Shown here one piece after another: positions 45,147-55,897 of a stretch of DNA of 64,000 bases. The stretch is from Avena insularis (lineage: Eukaryota > Streptophyta > Magnoliopsida > Poales > Poaceae): contig CM042693.1 of NCBI GenBank assembly GCA_023614405.1, positions 158,798,731 to 158,862,730 on the forward strand, read 5' to 3'. Numbering within the stretch: position 1 is the stretch's first letter; each line of letters begins with the position of its first letter. The notes under the pieces are model-generated. The model was not told the origin of the DNA and did no database searches. It saw nothing but the letters and a program-made list of their open reading frames with translations. Made by a program: the position numbers and the translations under genes.

Positions 45147-47013
45147 TGTAGGGGTTCGTAGCATGGAAAACAAAAATTTTCTATCGCATACAAACAAACA
45201 AGCCAAGATCTATCTACTAGATTGTAGCAACGAGTCGATGGAATAACTCACCCTCGAAGATTCCAAAGTGTTTAACGAGAGCAGATTCTCGTGGGTGATG
45301 TAGTCGTACTCTTTCCGATCTCAAGATCGCGTGAAGACGATCCTTCCGGCAGCGTTCCATGGCGCTCCATGATCGGTCACACGTTAAATTTCTCTCCCTT
45401 GTTCCAGTGAGCGGAGGTTGTAGCACTCTCCTCGCGATTCCAAGGCCTGTGGCGTGGTACCAGGAGGTAGAGGGAGATCATGAGGAGCTTCATTTAAGCG
45501 GTGCAGTATGGTGGAGCTTATGAGAGAGGCTATTAGTGGTCTAGTAATTAGACACACCAATTAGAGGGCTCTAAACCAATTAGAAGGCTCTAAACCGAAA
45601 CAGCTCTAAACCGGTCTAGGTCTAGTTTCTAGTTTAGAGGATAGGAACTTGTGTGTCTTTAGAGGGGAGGCCCTGCCCCTCCCTTTATAGGTGGGAGGGC
45701 TGGCTGCGCCATGGGGAGGGGAGTCCCTCCCCAACTCGGCTTGGTGGGGCGCCGGCTTGAGGAGGACTCCTCCCAACTCGGCCTCCTCCTTCTCCTCTTT
45801 CCCACTTTCCAAAATTGGCGGTTTGACTTTCAAACTAGCCGTTTGACTTTTCCAATTTAGGAATTAAATAAACCTTTTATTTTGGACAGCGAGAACACTT
45901 AGTACATGATGCAATCATTCCATCTTGCAATGACACATTCATGCACCCCTTCCCCCCGAGTCTTGGGACATTCGGGACCTTCTAGAATGTTCCGATGAAA
46001 ACACGGAACCATTCCCCAACTCAAATGGGACTTTCCTTATATGAATCTTATTCTCCGGACCATTCCGGATCACCTCGTGATATCCGGATCCCATCCGAGA
46101 CTCGAACAACATTCGGTCTCTTTCTCATAATACCATAACTACTCAAACAACGAATCCTTAAGTGTGTCTCCCTACGGTTCGTGAATTATGCGGACATGAT
46201 CGAGACACTTCTCGAACAATAACCAATAGAGGAATCTGGAAATTCATATGGCTCCACATATTTCTCGATTACTTTGCGATCGAATGAACCACTTACATAC
46301 GATACCAATTTCCCTTTGTCTCACGATATGTTACTTATCCGAGGTCATGATCGTCGGTATCTCTGCATACCTAGTTCAACCTCGTTACTGATAAGTACTC
46401 TTTTCTCGTTCCCGTGATATGTGATCCCTTGTGACCAAGTCACATGCTTGCAAGCTAATTGGATGACATTTCACCGAGAGGGCCAGAGAATATCTATCCG
46501 TCATGTGGATGGACAAATCCACTCTTGATCCATGTGTTTCAACCAATACTTTCCGAACACCCAATGCCACTTTTATAGCCACCCTGTTACGGTGTGGTGT
46601 TTGATGACATCAAAGCATCCATCCAGTAAAGGCAATATGCATGATCTCATGGTCGAAGGAATTAGGTTACTATGTATCAGAAAGCATATAGCAATTGAAC
46701 TATTGAAATGACTTGATCTTTATGCTACGCTTATCTATAGGAGTATGTCCACCATATCATTCTCCTAACGATATGATCTTGTTGTTGATAACATCTCAAT
46801 GTTCATGACAAAGAAACCACATCATCAATCAACCAACAAGCTAGTGAAGTATAGAGGCTATACTAGGGACTTCAAATTAAGTTTACAAATCACACAAGTA
46901 TTAATGGTTTCCTTGTTAATACTATTATAGCATGAATGTAAACATTTATCATAAACACAAAGATATATAATAATAACTACATTTATTATTACCTCTAGGG
47001 CATATCTCCAACA
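45147..47013 (-). repeat. 5' LTR of the Angela-like element
   Basis: 1867 bp with both termini intact (TGTAGGGG... to ...CATATCTCCAACA on the plus strand). It is nearly identical to the other LTR over about 46180-47000, but has many one- to several-base differences at about 45320-45520 and scattered single-base deletions. Confidence 0.94.
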
Positions 47014-47018
47014 GAAGC
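47014..47018. repeat. Target-site duplication GAAGC (right)
   Basis: Exact copy of 38138-38142. Confidence 0.95.
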
Positions 47019-49152
47019 AGACCGGGATGATGATGATCTAGATGCCGGAGGAGCAGACGACGATGGAACAACGTCAGGTTGGGTGCGGGACCCTTATGTG
47101 CAAGAGCTGCTTCTCAAGAAGAAATGTAACGCTGCCGCTAGAGAAAGCCAAGCTTGCGCAACTTGAGAAAGACGCGGTTACTCCATTGTATGAAGGATGC
47201 AGGCCCGATGATACCCGGTTGAATTTAACTCTCAAGGCTATGGAGATGAAGGCAAAACACAAATTGACCGACGCAAGCTTCGACGATATGATGGCATTCT
47301 GGGACGATCGTCTCCCGGAGGGGAACACATGTCCAACTAGTATCGAGGACGCCAAGAAAATCGCCTGTCCTCTCGATCTACCGCATGTTAGATATTACGT
47401 ATGCATCAACGATTGCATCATTTATCGGGGCGAGGACGCGGAGAAAACCACATGTCCGATGTGCGGCGTGAGTCGATACAAGAAAGGGAAGAAAGCACCT
47501 CGAAAAGTGGTATGGTACTTTCCTATCACTCCTCGTCTGCAGCGCTATTTCGCGGACCCTAAGGAAGTGAAGCTCATGCGATGACATGCGGAAAGGATGA
47601 AGCCAGGAGATGATGATGATGACCCCGAAAAAGATGAGCTGCTAACGCACCCTTCAGATGCTAGCCAGTGGAAAGCATTGGACCTCTCATTCCTGGAATT
47701 CGGTGGAGATTCGAGGAACATCAGGCTTGGTGCGAGCACCGATGGACTCAATCTATTCGGTAGCCAGAGCAGCATGCACAGCACTTGGCCCGTGTTTGTA
47801 TGGATGTACAACCTCCCTCCATGGTTGTGCATGAAGAAGAAGTACATACAAATGAGTATGCTAATTCAAGGGACGAAACAACCTGGTACCGACATCAATC
47901 TGTATCTCGGGCTGTTGAAAGAGGAGCTAGCCACGTTATGGGAATCTGGAGACAATACTTACGACGCCGTCGCACAAGATTATTTCACTATGAGAGCCGC
48001 GTTGGTCACTACGGTGCAAGACTATCCAGGTTGCGGGTATATCTCGGGGCAGGTTATCCAAGGATTCTGCGCAAGCGTTAGGTGCATGGATAACACAAGC
48101 TATCTCCAACTAGAGAAAGATCCAGGGTCATCGAAAACCGTGTTCATGGTGCACCGGAGGTGGCTCGGCAAGAATGATCCATGGAGAAAATGTGGAGACC
48201 TGTTCGATGGCAAATCAGAGACCCGAGGAATCCCAGAGCGTAGGAGCAGCGAAGAAGTGGAAGAGTTGCTGAAAAACTGGAAAGATTGTCCTAAGCCTGG
48301 AAAGAAGCGAAAGAGGCAGCAACAAGACAAGCCGCTGATGAAGGTATGGAAAACAAGGTCTGTTCAGGAGTTGCCATACTGGAAGTTTCTCCACACGCCT
48401 CATAGCCTCGACATCATGCATATCACGAAAAACGTGTGCGAGAGTCTGGTCGCCACCATAATCAACATGCCAGATAGGACGAAAGATGGTTCGAAAGAAA
48501 GGCACGACCTGATATGCTTGGGTATCCGGAAGGAGCTTCACGGAGGACACACTACTCCTGATGATCAGGAAGATGACGATGATCATGAGTCGGAGACGAC
48601 ACAAGGTCGTCGGAAGGGTAAAAAGTTCAAGAAGAACGAATATTACTGCCCTCCTTCTTGCTTCACTCTAAGCCAGGATGAGATCAAACAGTTTTTCAAG
48701 TGCCTTCTACGAGTCAAATTTCCTTATGGATACGCGGGCAAGATAAGCAGATACCTAGACGAGGCGAAGCAGAGGTTCAGTGGCATGAAGTCTCACGACT
48801 GTGCCGTGCTAATGACGCAGGTACTTCCGGTCGCACTAAGAGGGATAATGGACGAGCACGTCCGTGAAACGTTATTTGGCCTATGCAAGTTTTTCGACGT
48901 CATCTCTAGGAAGTCGATTGGCGTGAATCAGCTCGGGAGGCTACAGGAGGAGATCGTGGTGATACTATGTGAGCTTGAAGTCTACTTCCCACCCGCATTC
49001 TTCGACATTATTGTGCATCTGCTGGTCCATGTCGTGGAGGACATCGTATAACTCGGGCCGATGTTCCTCCGCAGCATGATGGCGTTCGAAAGGATGAATG
49101 GACACATCAAAGGATATGTTCGCAACAGGTCCCGTCCAGATGGAAGCATTTG
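47019..49152 (+). pseudogene. CACTA transposase (tnpD-like), central part
   Basis: Continues the exon broken at 38142. After ~40 codons (WVRDPYVQELL) a frameshift near 47135-47150 moves to the main frame. That runs from about 47150 with only two stops: TGA 47582-47584 (where Trp is usual, KLMR-stop-HAE) and TAA 49049-49051 (Gln usual, DIV-stop-LGP). Family blocks seen: CRPDDTRLN, DASFDDMMAFW, PLDLPHVRYYVCINDC, CPMCGVSRYKK, RLQRYFADP, LGASTDGLNLFG, WPVFVWMYNLPPWLC, GYISGQVIQGF, KTVFMVHRRWL, HSLDIMHITKNVCESL, GMKSHDCAVLMTQVLPVALRG and FERMNGHIKGYVRNRSRPDGS. It stops there with TGA 49150-49152, well short of the usual C-terminal end, so that part was deleted. Confidence 0.88.
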
Positions 49153-50073
49153 ACGCATAAATCTGTCCTATTCTCAATCCAGTAAATTTTTATAGCCTGT
49201 GCTGTGGAATGTTGCCTAGTGAGGTTCAATGATCAGAAACGTTTTACACCTCATTCTTTTATCTCTAGACTCTAGGAACAGTACAACTACATTTATACAG
49301 ATACACAGATACTTGTTTACATGCTCTTGGTCTGTTTTCCAGTCGCAATCCTTATTGTTCTTTTTTTCTAATTTTGAAAAATCTCGTGATGTGAACATCA
49401 CTACATCAGGCTTGTCGACAGTAAGCTTATTTTATTGATTTTTTTCTTCTTTTTGAAAAAAAGATGTTTTTTCTTCTTAACCTGATCTTTTTGAATGTGG
49501 TTGATATCTTCAATGGGCCACGCTAGGAATATACAATCTGCCATTATAATAGGTGTGGATTATGATGGACCTATTTGATCGAGCCATATCTTCAAGCCCG
49601 ATTCTGGGAACTAGAAATCTATTTGCTGTCATATTTGCTTGGTATTTGTTGTCATATTTGATGTCATATACTTGTTGTCATATAATCCATACTTGCTGTC
49701 ATATTTGCTGTCATATACTTGCTGTCATATAATCCATACTTGCTGTCATATACTTGCTGTCATACTTGTTGTCATACTTGCTGTCATATACTTGCTGTCA
49801 TATACTTGTTGTCATACTTGTTGTCAATGACAGTTGATATAATTTGTGGTGATATAATTGTAGCACTTGAAATTGTGCTTGTGCTTGTATATGAAGCACT
49901 TTATTATGTGTGTATGCAGGTTCTTGTATGAAATGAGTCCCGATTTTTGCCGGAATGTTGATTAACTTCCGTTTCAGCAGAAATCGGTAACTCCTAGTTT
50001 AAGAAAATTAGCAAAGGTCATGCCGGATTTTTCTGTGCATTTAACCAATTATTTGTTTTTTATTAGTGCGAAG
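49153..50073 (+). other. CACTA intergenic part with a TTGCTGTCATA minisatellite
   Basis: No coding similarity. 49624-49828 holds about 14 copies of a TTG(C/T)TGTCATA core in units of ~11-19 bases (many ACTTGCTGTCATAT). The rest is T-rich on the plus strand. TTTTTTATTAG at about 50056-50066 could be a splice acceptor for the following gene. Confidence 0.7.
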
Positions 50074-51003
50074 ATGTGTGACAACGACGAGGTTGGATAT
50101 TCTAAGCGCATCAGCGCTGAAGGAGAACTCAGACCTCTGAATAAACAATTGACATTCTGGGAGGCGGCCCAGCGGCTAGAAGACGATGAAGAATACCATC
50201 CTTCGAAGAGCGAGGATGATGAGATGGAATATGCGGAGGAAGAAGCCGAAGGAACGGCGGACAATGAAACCACTGATGGCGGCGAGGGCACAGGGAGTGG
50301 TAGCAATCCTCCTAAGAAGAAGAAGAAGCCGAAGGACCGGCGCCCGAACACGGCACGCGGTCGGGAGGAATTGCAAGTGAGCCTTGAGGGGTTCCTTTGA
50401 GCCCGCCCTTGTCGTCAAAAGTGCACGGTGGGCAAGTGGCGATTACCCGGACAACCATCTCGATCAACACCAAGAATCTCGGCTTAAAGATAATGGCCAC
50501 TTGCGCACCTCCTCTTGAGAAGCTGCACGCAGATACAAGTTCCGCTAAGTATCGAACACAAATTATCATGGGAACAAAGTAAACAAATCCGCCCTCATGA
50601 AGATGAGCACATACAGCCAGCTGGAGAACCGGATAAAGAAGAAGATCTATAAAGAAGGCAAAAGTCTCGAGGAGATCCGGAAGATTAACCCGCAGATCAC
50701 GAAGATCAGTTCCGGAGTTCAAGGAGAGGTGTGAATCCGAAGATCCTGGCCAATAGTAATCGGGGAAAGGTTCTGTAGGCGATGAATATAGGTCATCACC
50801 ATCTCGGATCTGGTGGATACAGAACCGCGGAAGCCAAATGGAATAAGGAGGACGAAGAGTATAGATCCAAGGGGATAGAAAACCCCTTTGCTAAATTCGA
50901 ACCCGGGCAGGTTCGAAACTTCATCAGGGCCCGTTACCATGTGGACCCAAAAACCAAACAACTCACCGCGGATCCTGCGGTGAAGGAATTCGAGGAAATT
51001 GTG

Positions 51004-51088
51004 GTAAGTATAATCTAATTACCGCGGATCAACTCGATTGCAATCTCTAATCGATGATCTAAATGATTCACTGTTACTTCTTCTGCAG
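51004..51088 (+). other. Intron of the tnpA-like gene
   Basis: 85 bases: GTAAGT donor, pyrimidine run ACTTCTTCTGCAG acceptor. Frames on both sides join without a shift. Confidence 0.75.
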
Positions 51089-51451
51089 GAGGAGGAAATT
51101 ATTGCTAGTCATGGATCCCAGAGTTCCTCATCCCAGGGGTTGACGGCGGCCACCCGGTGGGATAACCCTTTTAACAGGGCGATGAACCGGGCCAAGAAAA
51201 TAGAGCCAGTTACGAAGAAGCCGTCGTCGGCTGGCCTTCTGGCCGGCCTCGGGGGTAAGAATTGGGTGGATCATTTTGGTCCACCGCCGAGGACGCATGT
51301 GGCGCGGTCGGGAAGGAGCGAGGAGGAAAACCGCGAGGTTCAAGAACTTAAGGCACAAGTGGCGCGGATCCCGCAGATCATCCAAGACAACCTAGCAATC
51401 ACCCTCACGTCCTTCCTGCCTACCTTGGTGGAGTCAATAGCGAACTGGAGT

Positions 51452-51456
51452 GCGGG
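51452..51456. repeat. Presumed target duplication GCGGG of the Tat element (left)
   Basis: The five bases before the LTR start. The partner is beyond the window. Confidence 0.5.
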
Positions 51457-51955
51457 TGACATGGTTATACCCTATGGGTACGTGACTTCAGCATACCTGG
51501 TCCAGCCCAAGGAAGGCCCACAGTAGATATACGCTGGACCATGAAGATTTTCGGGTGGCCAAGGCCCATGACGCCTTCGGATCCTTGGAGAGCAAGACTA
51601 GTATAGATAGGAAATTCAAAGTGGTAAAACCCTAGAACCTGTAACCGACTAGGACTATGCCCGGGACCTGCCGAAGTCTATATAAAGGCCAGGAGGGCAC
51701 GTCCTAGATCTCTCGACTCATACTTTCGCACACGCCTCCACGCCAGATCGAATCTGCACACCCTGTAACCTTCGGTTCCGCCGTAATCAAGAGCAGACAA
51801 GCAGGAGTAGGGTTTTCCCTCCGGGGGCCTAAACCTGGGTAAATCTCGTGTCCCCTGGTTGCTTGTCTGTTAACCGTGCCACGATCTCCAGCATCCCCAT
51901 CTTCTCCAAAACCCAATTCCATAACAATGGGCATTGACGAGATTAAACCTCGTCA
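51457..51955 (+). repeat. 5' LTR of the Tat element
   Basis: TGACATGGTT to AACCTCGTCA, 499 bp. Confidence 0.93.
51679..51686 (+). promoter_or_regulatory. TATA box in the 5' LTR of the Tat element
   Basis: TATATAAA in GTCTATATAAAGGCC, repeated at 63930-63937 in the 3' LTR. Confidence 0.75.
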
Positions 51956-53203
51956 ATTGGCGCCGTCTGTGGGAATTGGGGCTACTGATTGTGCGATCGT
52001 GACGGTCCCGACCCGATCGATCTACAACTCCGCGGTGACGGAGAATCACCTCCTCTTTTGCACTTTCGACTTCACCGCCCACTCGCTGGCGACCATGAAG
52101 GATTTCGAGCCCGTAGGTGACGGACTCGAAATTTTGTTCGGGAGCTTCTGCTTCTAGGTGGGACAAACTGGCACACTCCGTCTTCCTGAGCGAGTGCCCG
52201 TGCCATCGATCAGGCCCGCCTCGTGTGATCCACACCCCGTGCTACGCACATCACCATCGACAGATGAGTTCTACAACAGCAGTAGCTGCAACTCCGATCT
52301 GTGCGATCCGCCTTCGGATGAAGGGACCTACGGTTCCGGATCTGAAAGTTGCGGCAGCAGCGAACCGATCTACGAGCGCTACCAATGCGCCGCAGTCATC
52401 CAGGAGCAACAAACGCCTAACCCGCCGCCCAACACGAACCCGAACCCGCAGGATAGAAACGGCGGAAACGGCGGGAACGAAAGCCAGTCCCCCACCGAAG
52501 AAAACAGCCACGTCATCCAACTTAGCAAGAAGGATGGGTCAGGCCGCCACGTGCCGTTCGAGCAACATAGTCCTACCTGTGGACTCCCCACGTGACCTAC
52601 TGATGGCGTACCACTACCTCCTCATCGAGGAACACAAGAAGCAAGTCAAGATGCAGGAGACGCTCAACAAACGCAAGCAAGCAGCCTCCGAGTCCAGCGC
52701 GCGACGAGCTGCACTCTCCGCCATGGCACCCGGCTCTAGCACGAATGGAAACCAGGGAAACAAGCAGCGCTCACGAGTGGATAACATGGATCCAAGGAAC
52801 GCCATGATGTGACCCGAACTCTCCACACGTCGTTCATGGATATGGATGCCGACGACAACATCATCTCGAAGACACCGCAAGCTGCGATCATGGCAGCCAC
52901 TGCGTATCTCGCGGCCCACCAACCTCCGGAAGGGGACCCGAAAAGAGCCATGCATAAGTCCGCACTCACCGGACTCGGACTCGTCGGAGCTGCGCTCCAT
53001 GAAGACGCTCTGCGGGCGAAGAAGAAAGCTCCGGTCAGCGTGGCGGGCCCCACTTCATCCGAAGAGGAGGAGGAGCATGACCTTCCTCGAAGGAAGAAGA
53101 GCTCGCATCGCCATAAACGCGACTACGACGCGAGGCAGCGCTTACACATAAAATCGAAATCGACAAAGCACGAGCCAAACGCGCATGCTCGTCCGAGTCC
53201 GAG
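51927..53203 (+). pseudogene. gag: gag of the Tat element, N-terminal part
   Basis: A frame beginning at an ATG (51927) still inside the LTR runs through the primer site and on to 52595 with a single TAG (52155-52157): PRQLAPSVGIGATD, then KDFEPVGDG, and a Pro/Asn/Gln-rich stretch. Later Met codons (52096) are also possible starts. A shift near 52560-52590 moves to the frame with DLLMAYHYLLIEEHKKQV and a coiled-coil-like Lys/Gln stretch, and another shift near 52800 to MAATAYLAAHQPP...GLVGAALHEDALR. An acidic and His/Arg-rich linker leads to the main gag domain. Degraded but recognisable by order. Confidence 0.65.
51958..51973 (+). other. Primer binding site of the Tat element
   Basis: TGGCGCCGTCTGTGGG, two bases after the LTR end. 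This is the form typical of Tat/RIRE2-like gypsy elements. Confidence 0.88.
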
Positions 53204-54370
53204 ATGGATGAAGATGAAGGAGAACTCTGTGGAGCTCGATGCTTCAGAAGATCTGTTCGGCGAACACAGATGCCACGCAATTTCAAGCTTCCTTCGGATA
53301 CTCCGAAGTTCAACGACACGCAAGATCCAAAATCTTGGCTCAGCGATCATCTGTCATCCGTCAAGCTGCATGGCGGTAACAAAGAAACCGCCATGCAATG
53401 CCTCCATTGCGGTGACAGTCTTGTGTGGTGCAGCTCAGCGACCTATCATCGAGGATCCATCCGAGTTGGGAGGAGTTAGCTTATAGCTTCATCCGAAATT
53501 TCAAGGGCACCAGCAAGAGGCCCGCCTCAATCGAAGAGTTGCGAGCCTGCACTCAGAGAACGGGGGAATCTATTCGCTCTTACATATTACGCTGGTCCAC
53601 CACCAAGAACTCCGCAGCACATATCTCCGAAGAGAGGTCCATCGACGCCTTCAGAGACGGCGTCAAACGCCAAGATTTCAAGGAGGAACTTGGGCTTGTC
53701 AAGCCCAAGACACTCGACCACCTCATGGAAATTGCCAACAGTTGGGCAGACGGCGAAGATTGCATCCAGCGAGCGCAATGAGATGAAGAGGACGACTACG
53801 GCGGCGAACGCCGCAGCAAGAGGAGATCGGCGTGTCTCGAAGACCGCGACGGACCCGACATGGTCGCGGTTGGCTCGCCGACCGCCGCGACAACAACCGC
53901 AACAGCGGAGGATACATGGAGGAAATTTCCGCGACAATGACGACCAGCCTGATCGTGTAACGCCGCGACCGCGATAACGGACCCTCAGCATTCGACAAAC
54001 TTTCGGGTCCATGCACCATCCACTTCTACATCGACAAACAAGATGGCAAAAAGAAAGCCAGTCACATGCTCAAGGACTGCCGCGAGTTCCAGAAACTCAG
54101 CCAAAGCATGGTGCAGATGAGGCAACAAGCCCCAACCCCTGCGTTCGGAAACGCACCCGCGCCAGGAGAAATAGCACACGGATCTCCTCCACCGCCACCT
54201 ATTGGAGGCCCAAACCAACCAGTCGCACCAGCGCAAAACAACGCCGGGGTCGGGTACCCCCCACCAAAGGGAGCACTAAATATGATCCAGAAGGGACGCC
54301 CCACAAAGCAGTGCGAAGAAAATCACTCGACAAATCAACTTGGCCGTGGCAACTCCGCCTGCAATCCCTG
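53204..54370 (+). pseudogene. gag: gag of the Tat element, core and C-terminal part
   Basis: The retrotransposon gag domain is read in two frames: FKLPSDTPKFNDTQDPKSWLSDH (53277-53345), then, after a shift near 53400-53425, IHPSWEELAYSFIRNFKGT, ELRACTQRTGESIRSYILRW, SIDAFRDGVKRQDFKEELG and ANSWADGED (to 53781). The Arg-rich linker is broken. HMLKDCREFQKL at 54064-54100 is the remnant of the C-terminal zinc-type region (only part of a CCHC can be seen), followed by a Pro/Gly/Asn-rich tail ending near 54371. Confidence 0.8.
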
Positions 54371-55068
54371 AGTACCTCAGTGGATCGGAGTCCTGCATCA
54401 CATTCACTCGTGCGGATCACCCTTGCGGATCCCTCGCCCAGGTCATGCTGCCACAGTCTTTGGGCGAGATTGGAGGCTTCGAGATGAGTCGCGTCTTCAT
54501 GGACGGCGGCAGCGGCATCAATCTGATGTTTGCAAGCACTCTAGCAGCTATGCAGATCCCGCAATGCAGCCTGGAACAATCAGACACAACGTTCCACGGC
54601 ATTGTCCCAGGAAAGGGCATATTCCCCCTGGGCAAAATAGGGCTCGACATCATCTTCGGGAAGCCGGACAACTTTCGGCAGGAGCGCCTTGAATTCGAAG
54701 TGGTGGACTGGCCGTCGCAATACCACGCCATCCTAGGGCGTGTAGCATTCGCAAGGTTCCTGGCCATCCCACACTACGCATACCTACTACTCAAGATGCC
54801 AGGACCAAGGGGCGTCATCACAGTCCACGGGAGCTTCACCCGATCGGATCAATGCGACAGGGATTTCAACAAAATCTCCCAGTCTTTCGGTATGCAAGAC
54901 GAGCTTGTAAGGCTCCGTGAGGTAACGGACAATGGGGTACCCCCAGTCACAAGGCAGAACGCACCTGACATGTCCTTCGACTCCACCGTCAACACCAAGA
55001 AAGTACAGGTCCATCCGACGGATGCCTCCAAGATAGCCTTGATCGCCAATGACCTCAGCACCGCATAG
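54340..55068 (+). pseudogene. pol of the Tat element: protease
   Basis: 242 open codons. The active site is DGGSGINLMFAS at 54502-54537, the DGGSG form usual in Tat elements in place of DSGA. Upstream ITFTRADHP and downstream GKGIFPLGKIGLDIIFG, FEVVDWPSQYHAILGRVAFARF (second protease block) and PHYAYLLLKMPGP are all present. The TAG at 55066-55068 ends the frame just before the polymerase linker (VEFLRER-stop-EIFAW). This is one of the best preserved parts of the element. Confidence 0.87.
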
Positions 55069-55897
55069 GAAGGCGCGCTCGTCGAATTCCTCCGTGAGCG
55101 CTAGGAAATCTTTGCCTGGTGTCCTGCGGACATGCCAGGAGTTCCCAGGGAATTCGCCGAGCACGCACTCAATGTCTTTCCAGACACCAAGCCAGTCAAG
55201 CAGTCCATCCGAAGACTGTCGGAGCCACGAGCCGAAGCTATCGGCAAGGAAATCAATAGACTACTCGCTGCAGACTTCATCAGGGAAATCAAAGAAGGCG
55301 AATGGCTTGCAAACACGGTGATGGTCCCGAAGAAGGACACGGACATCCTGCGGATGTGCGTGGATTTCACGTCACTAAATAAGCATTGCCCAAAGGACCA
55401 CTTCCCTCTTCCATGGATCGACCAGATCATCGATTATTGCGAGTTGCGAAACTCTCCTTCCTCGACGCCTACTCAGGCTATAACCAGATTCGGCTCAAGG
55501 TCGAAGATCAGGAGAAAATGGTGTTTATCACACCGTTCGGAGTATTCTGTTACAACACAATGCCCTTTGGGCTAAAGAACGCGGGTGCCACGTACCAGCG
55601 ATGCATGCAGGCCTGCCTCAAGGACATAGTAATAAAAACTAAGGAGGCAAGGACACTTATCGACGATCTCCGCGAGACGTTCGAAAACCTTGATCGCTAC
55701 AGGATCAAGCTCAATCCCGAAAAGTGCGCCTTCGGCGTCCCATCAGGTCAGCTGCTTGGGTACTTCATCTCTCAACGAGGGATCGAGGCGAACCCGAAGA
55801 AATCAGAGCCATCATGATGATGGAGAAGCCGAAAAACCTCAAGGGCATCCAGTAGCTCGCAGGATGAGTAGCGGCACTAAGCAGGTTCATCAGCCAC
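55069..55897 (+). pseudogene. pol of the Tat element: reverse transcriptase, catalytic box deleted
   Basis: Blocks in order: NVFPDTKPVKQSIRRLS, EINRLLAADFIREI, WLANTVMVPKKD, MCVDFTSLNKHCPKD and FPLPWIDQIID; a shift near 55440; LSFLDAYSGYNQI, FITPFGVFCYNTMPFGLKNAGATYQRCMQ; then CLKDIVIKTK at 55614-55643. The segment that should lie between CL and DIVIKTK, with the YxD of the catalytic YxDD, is missing: about a dozen codons were deleted in frame at 55620/55621. A shift near 55800, a TAG near 55854 and a TGA near 55866 follow. The enzyme cannot be active. Confidence 0.88.

Larger units (their letters stand above)
38143..47013 (-). mobile_element. Angela/BARE-1-like copia retrotransposon
   Basis: 8.87 kb on the minus strand with two ~1.87-kb LTRs that, in its own orientation, start TGTTGGAGATATGCCC and end GAACCCCTACA. 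These are hallmarks of the Angela/WIS/BARE-1 group of Triticeae and relatives, from recall. The internal region (40030-45146) has gag, protease, integrase, reverse transcriptase and RNase H in copia order, all with frameshifts or stops. TSD GAAGC is exact. Inserted in the tnpD exon of the CACTA element. Confidence 0.95.
36715..51456 (+). mobile_element. CACTA (En/Spm-type) DNA transposon, 5' part, doubly interrupted
   Basis: Begins CACTACTAGGAAAA, the usual grass CACTA terminus, followed by palindromic subterminal repeats, a tnpD-like transposase and a tnpA-like gene, all on the plus strand. A copia element (38143-47013) splits tnpD and a Tat gypsy element (from 51457) cuts the tnpA-like gene. 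The 3' terminus is not in the window. It sits in the integrase of element B, so it is younger than B and older than both retrotransposons inside it. Confidence 0.92.
50074..51456 (+). pseudogene. CACTA tnpA-like second gene, cut by the Tat element
   Basis: Resembles the second protein of grass CACTA elements (plant En/Spm transposase 24 type, thought to bind subterminal repeats). The start is ATG 50074 (MCDNDEVGYSKR), followed by an acidic region and a PPKKKKKPKDRR basic block. The frame ends at 50400. Related blocks then appear in shifted frames (SINTKNLGLK; KVNKSALMKMST; LEEIRKINPQITK), and from 50782 NIGHHHLGSGGYR, NPFAKFEPGQVRNFIRARYHVD is clean. A spliceable intron lies at 51004-51088 (GTG|GTAAGT ... 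TTCTGCAG|GAG) and joins in phase 0 to an open second exon (51089-51456) with a coiled-coil segment near EENREVQELKAQVARIPQI. The Tat element interrupts after SIANWSAG. Confidence 0.8.

Noticed and set aside
49639..49830. Tandem Leu/Ser/Tyr/Cys-repeat protein
   Set aside because: A translation of the TTGCTGTCATA minisatellite; there is no independent evidence of coding.
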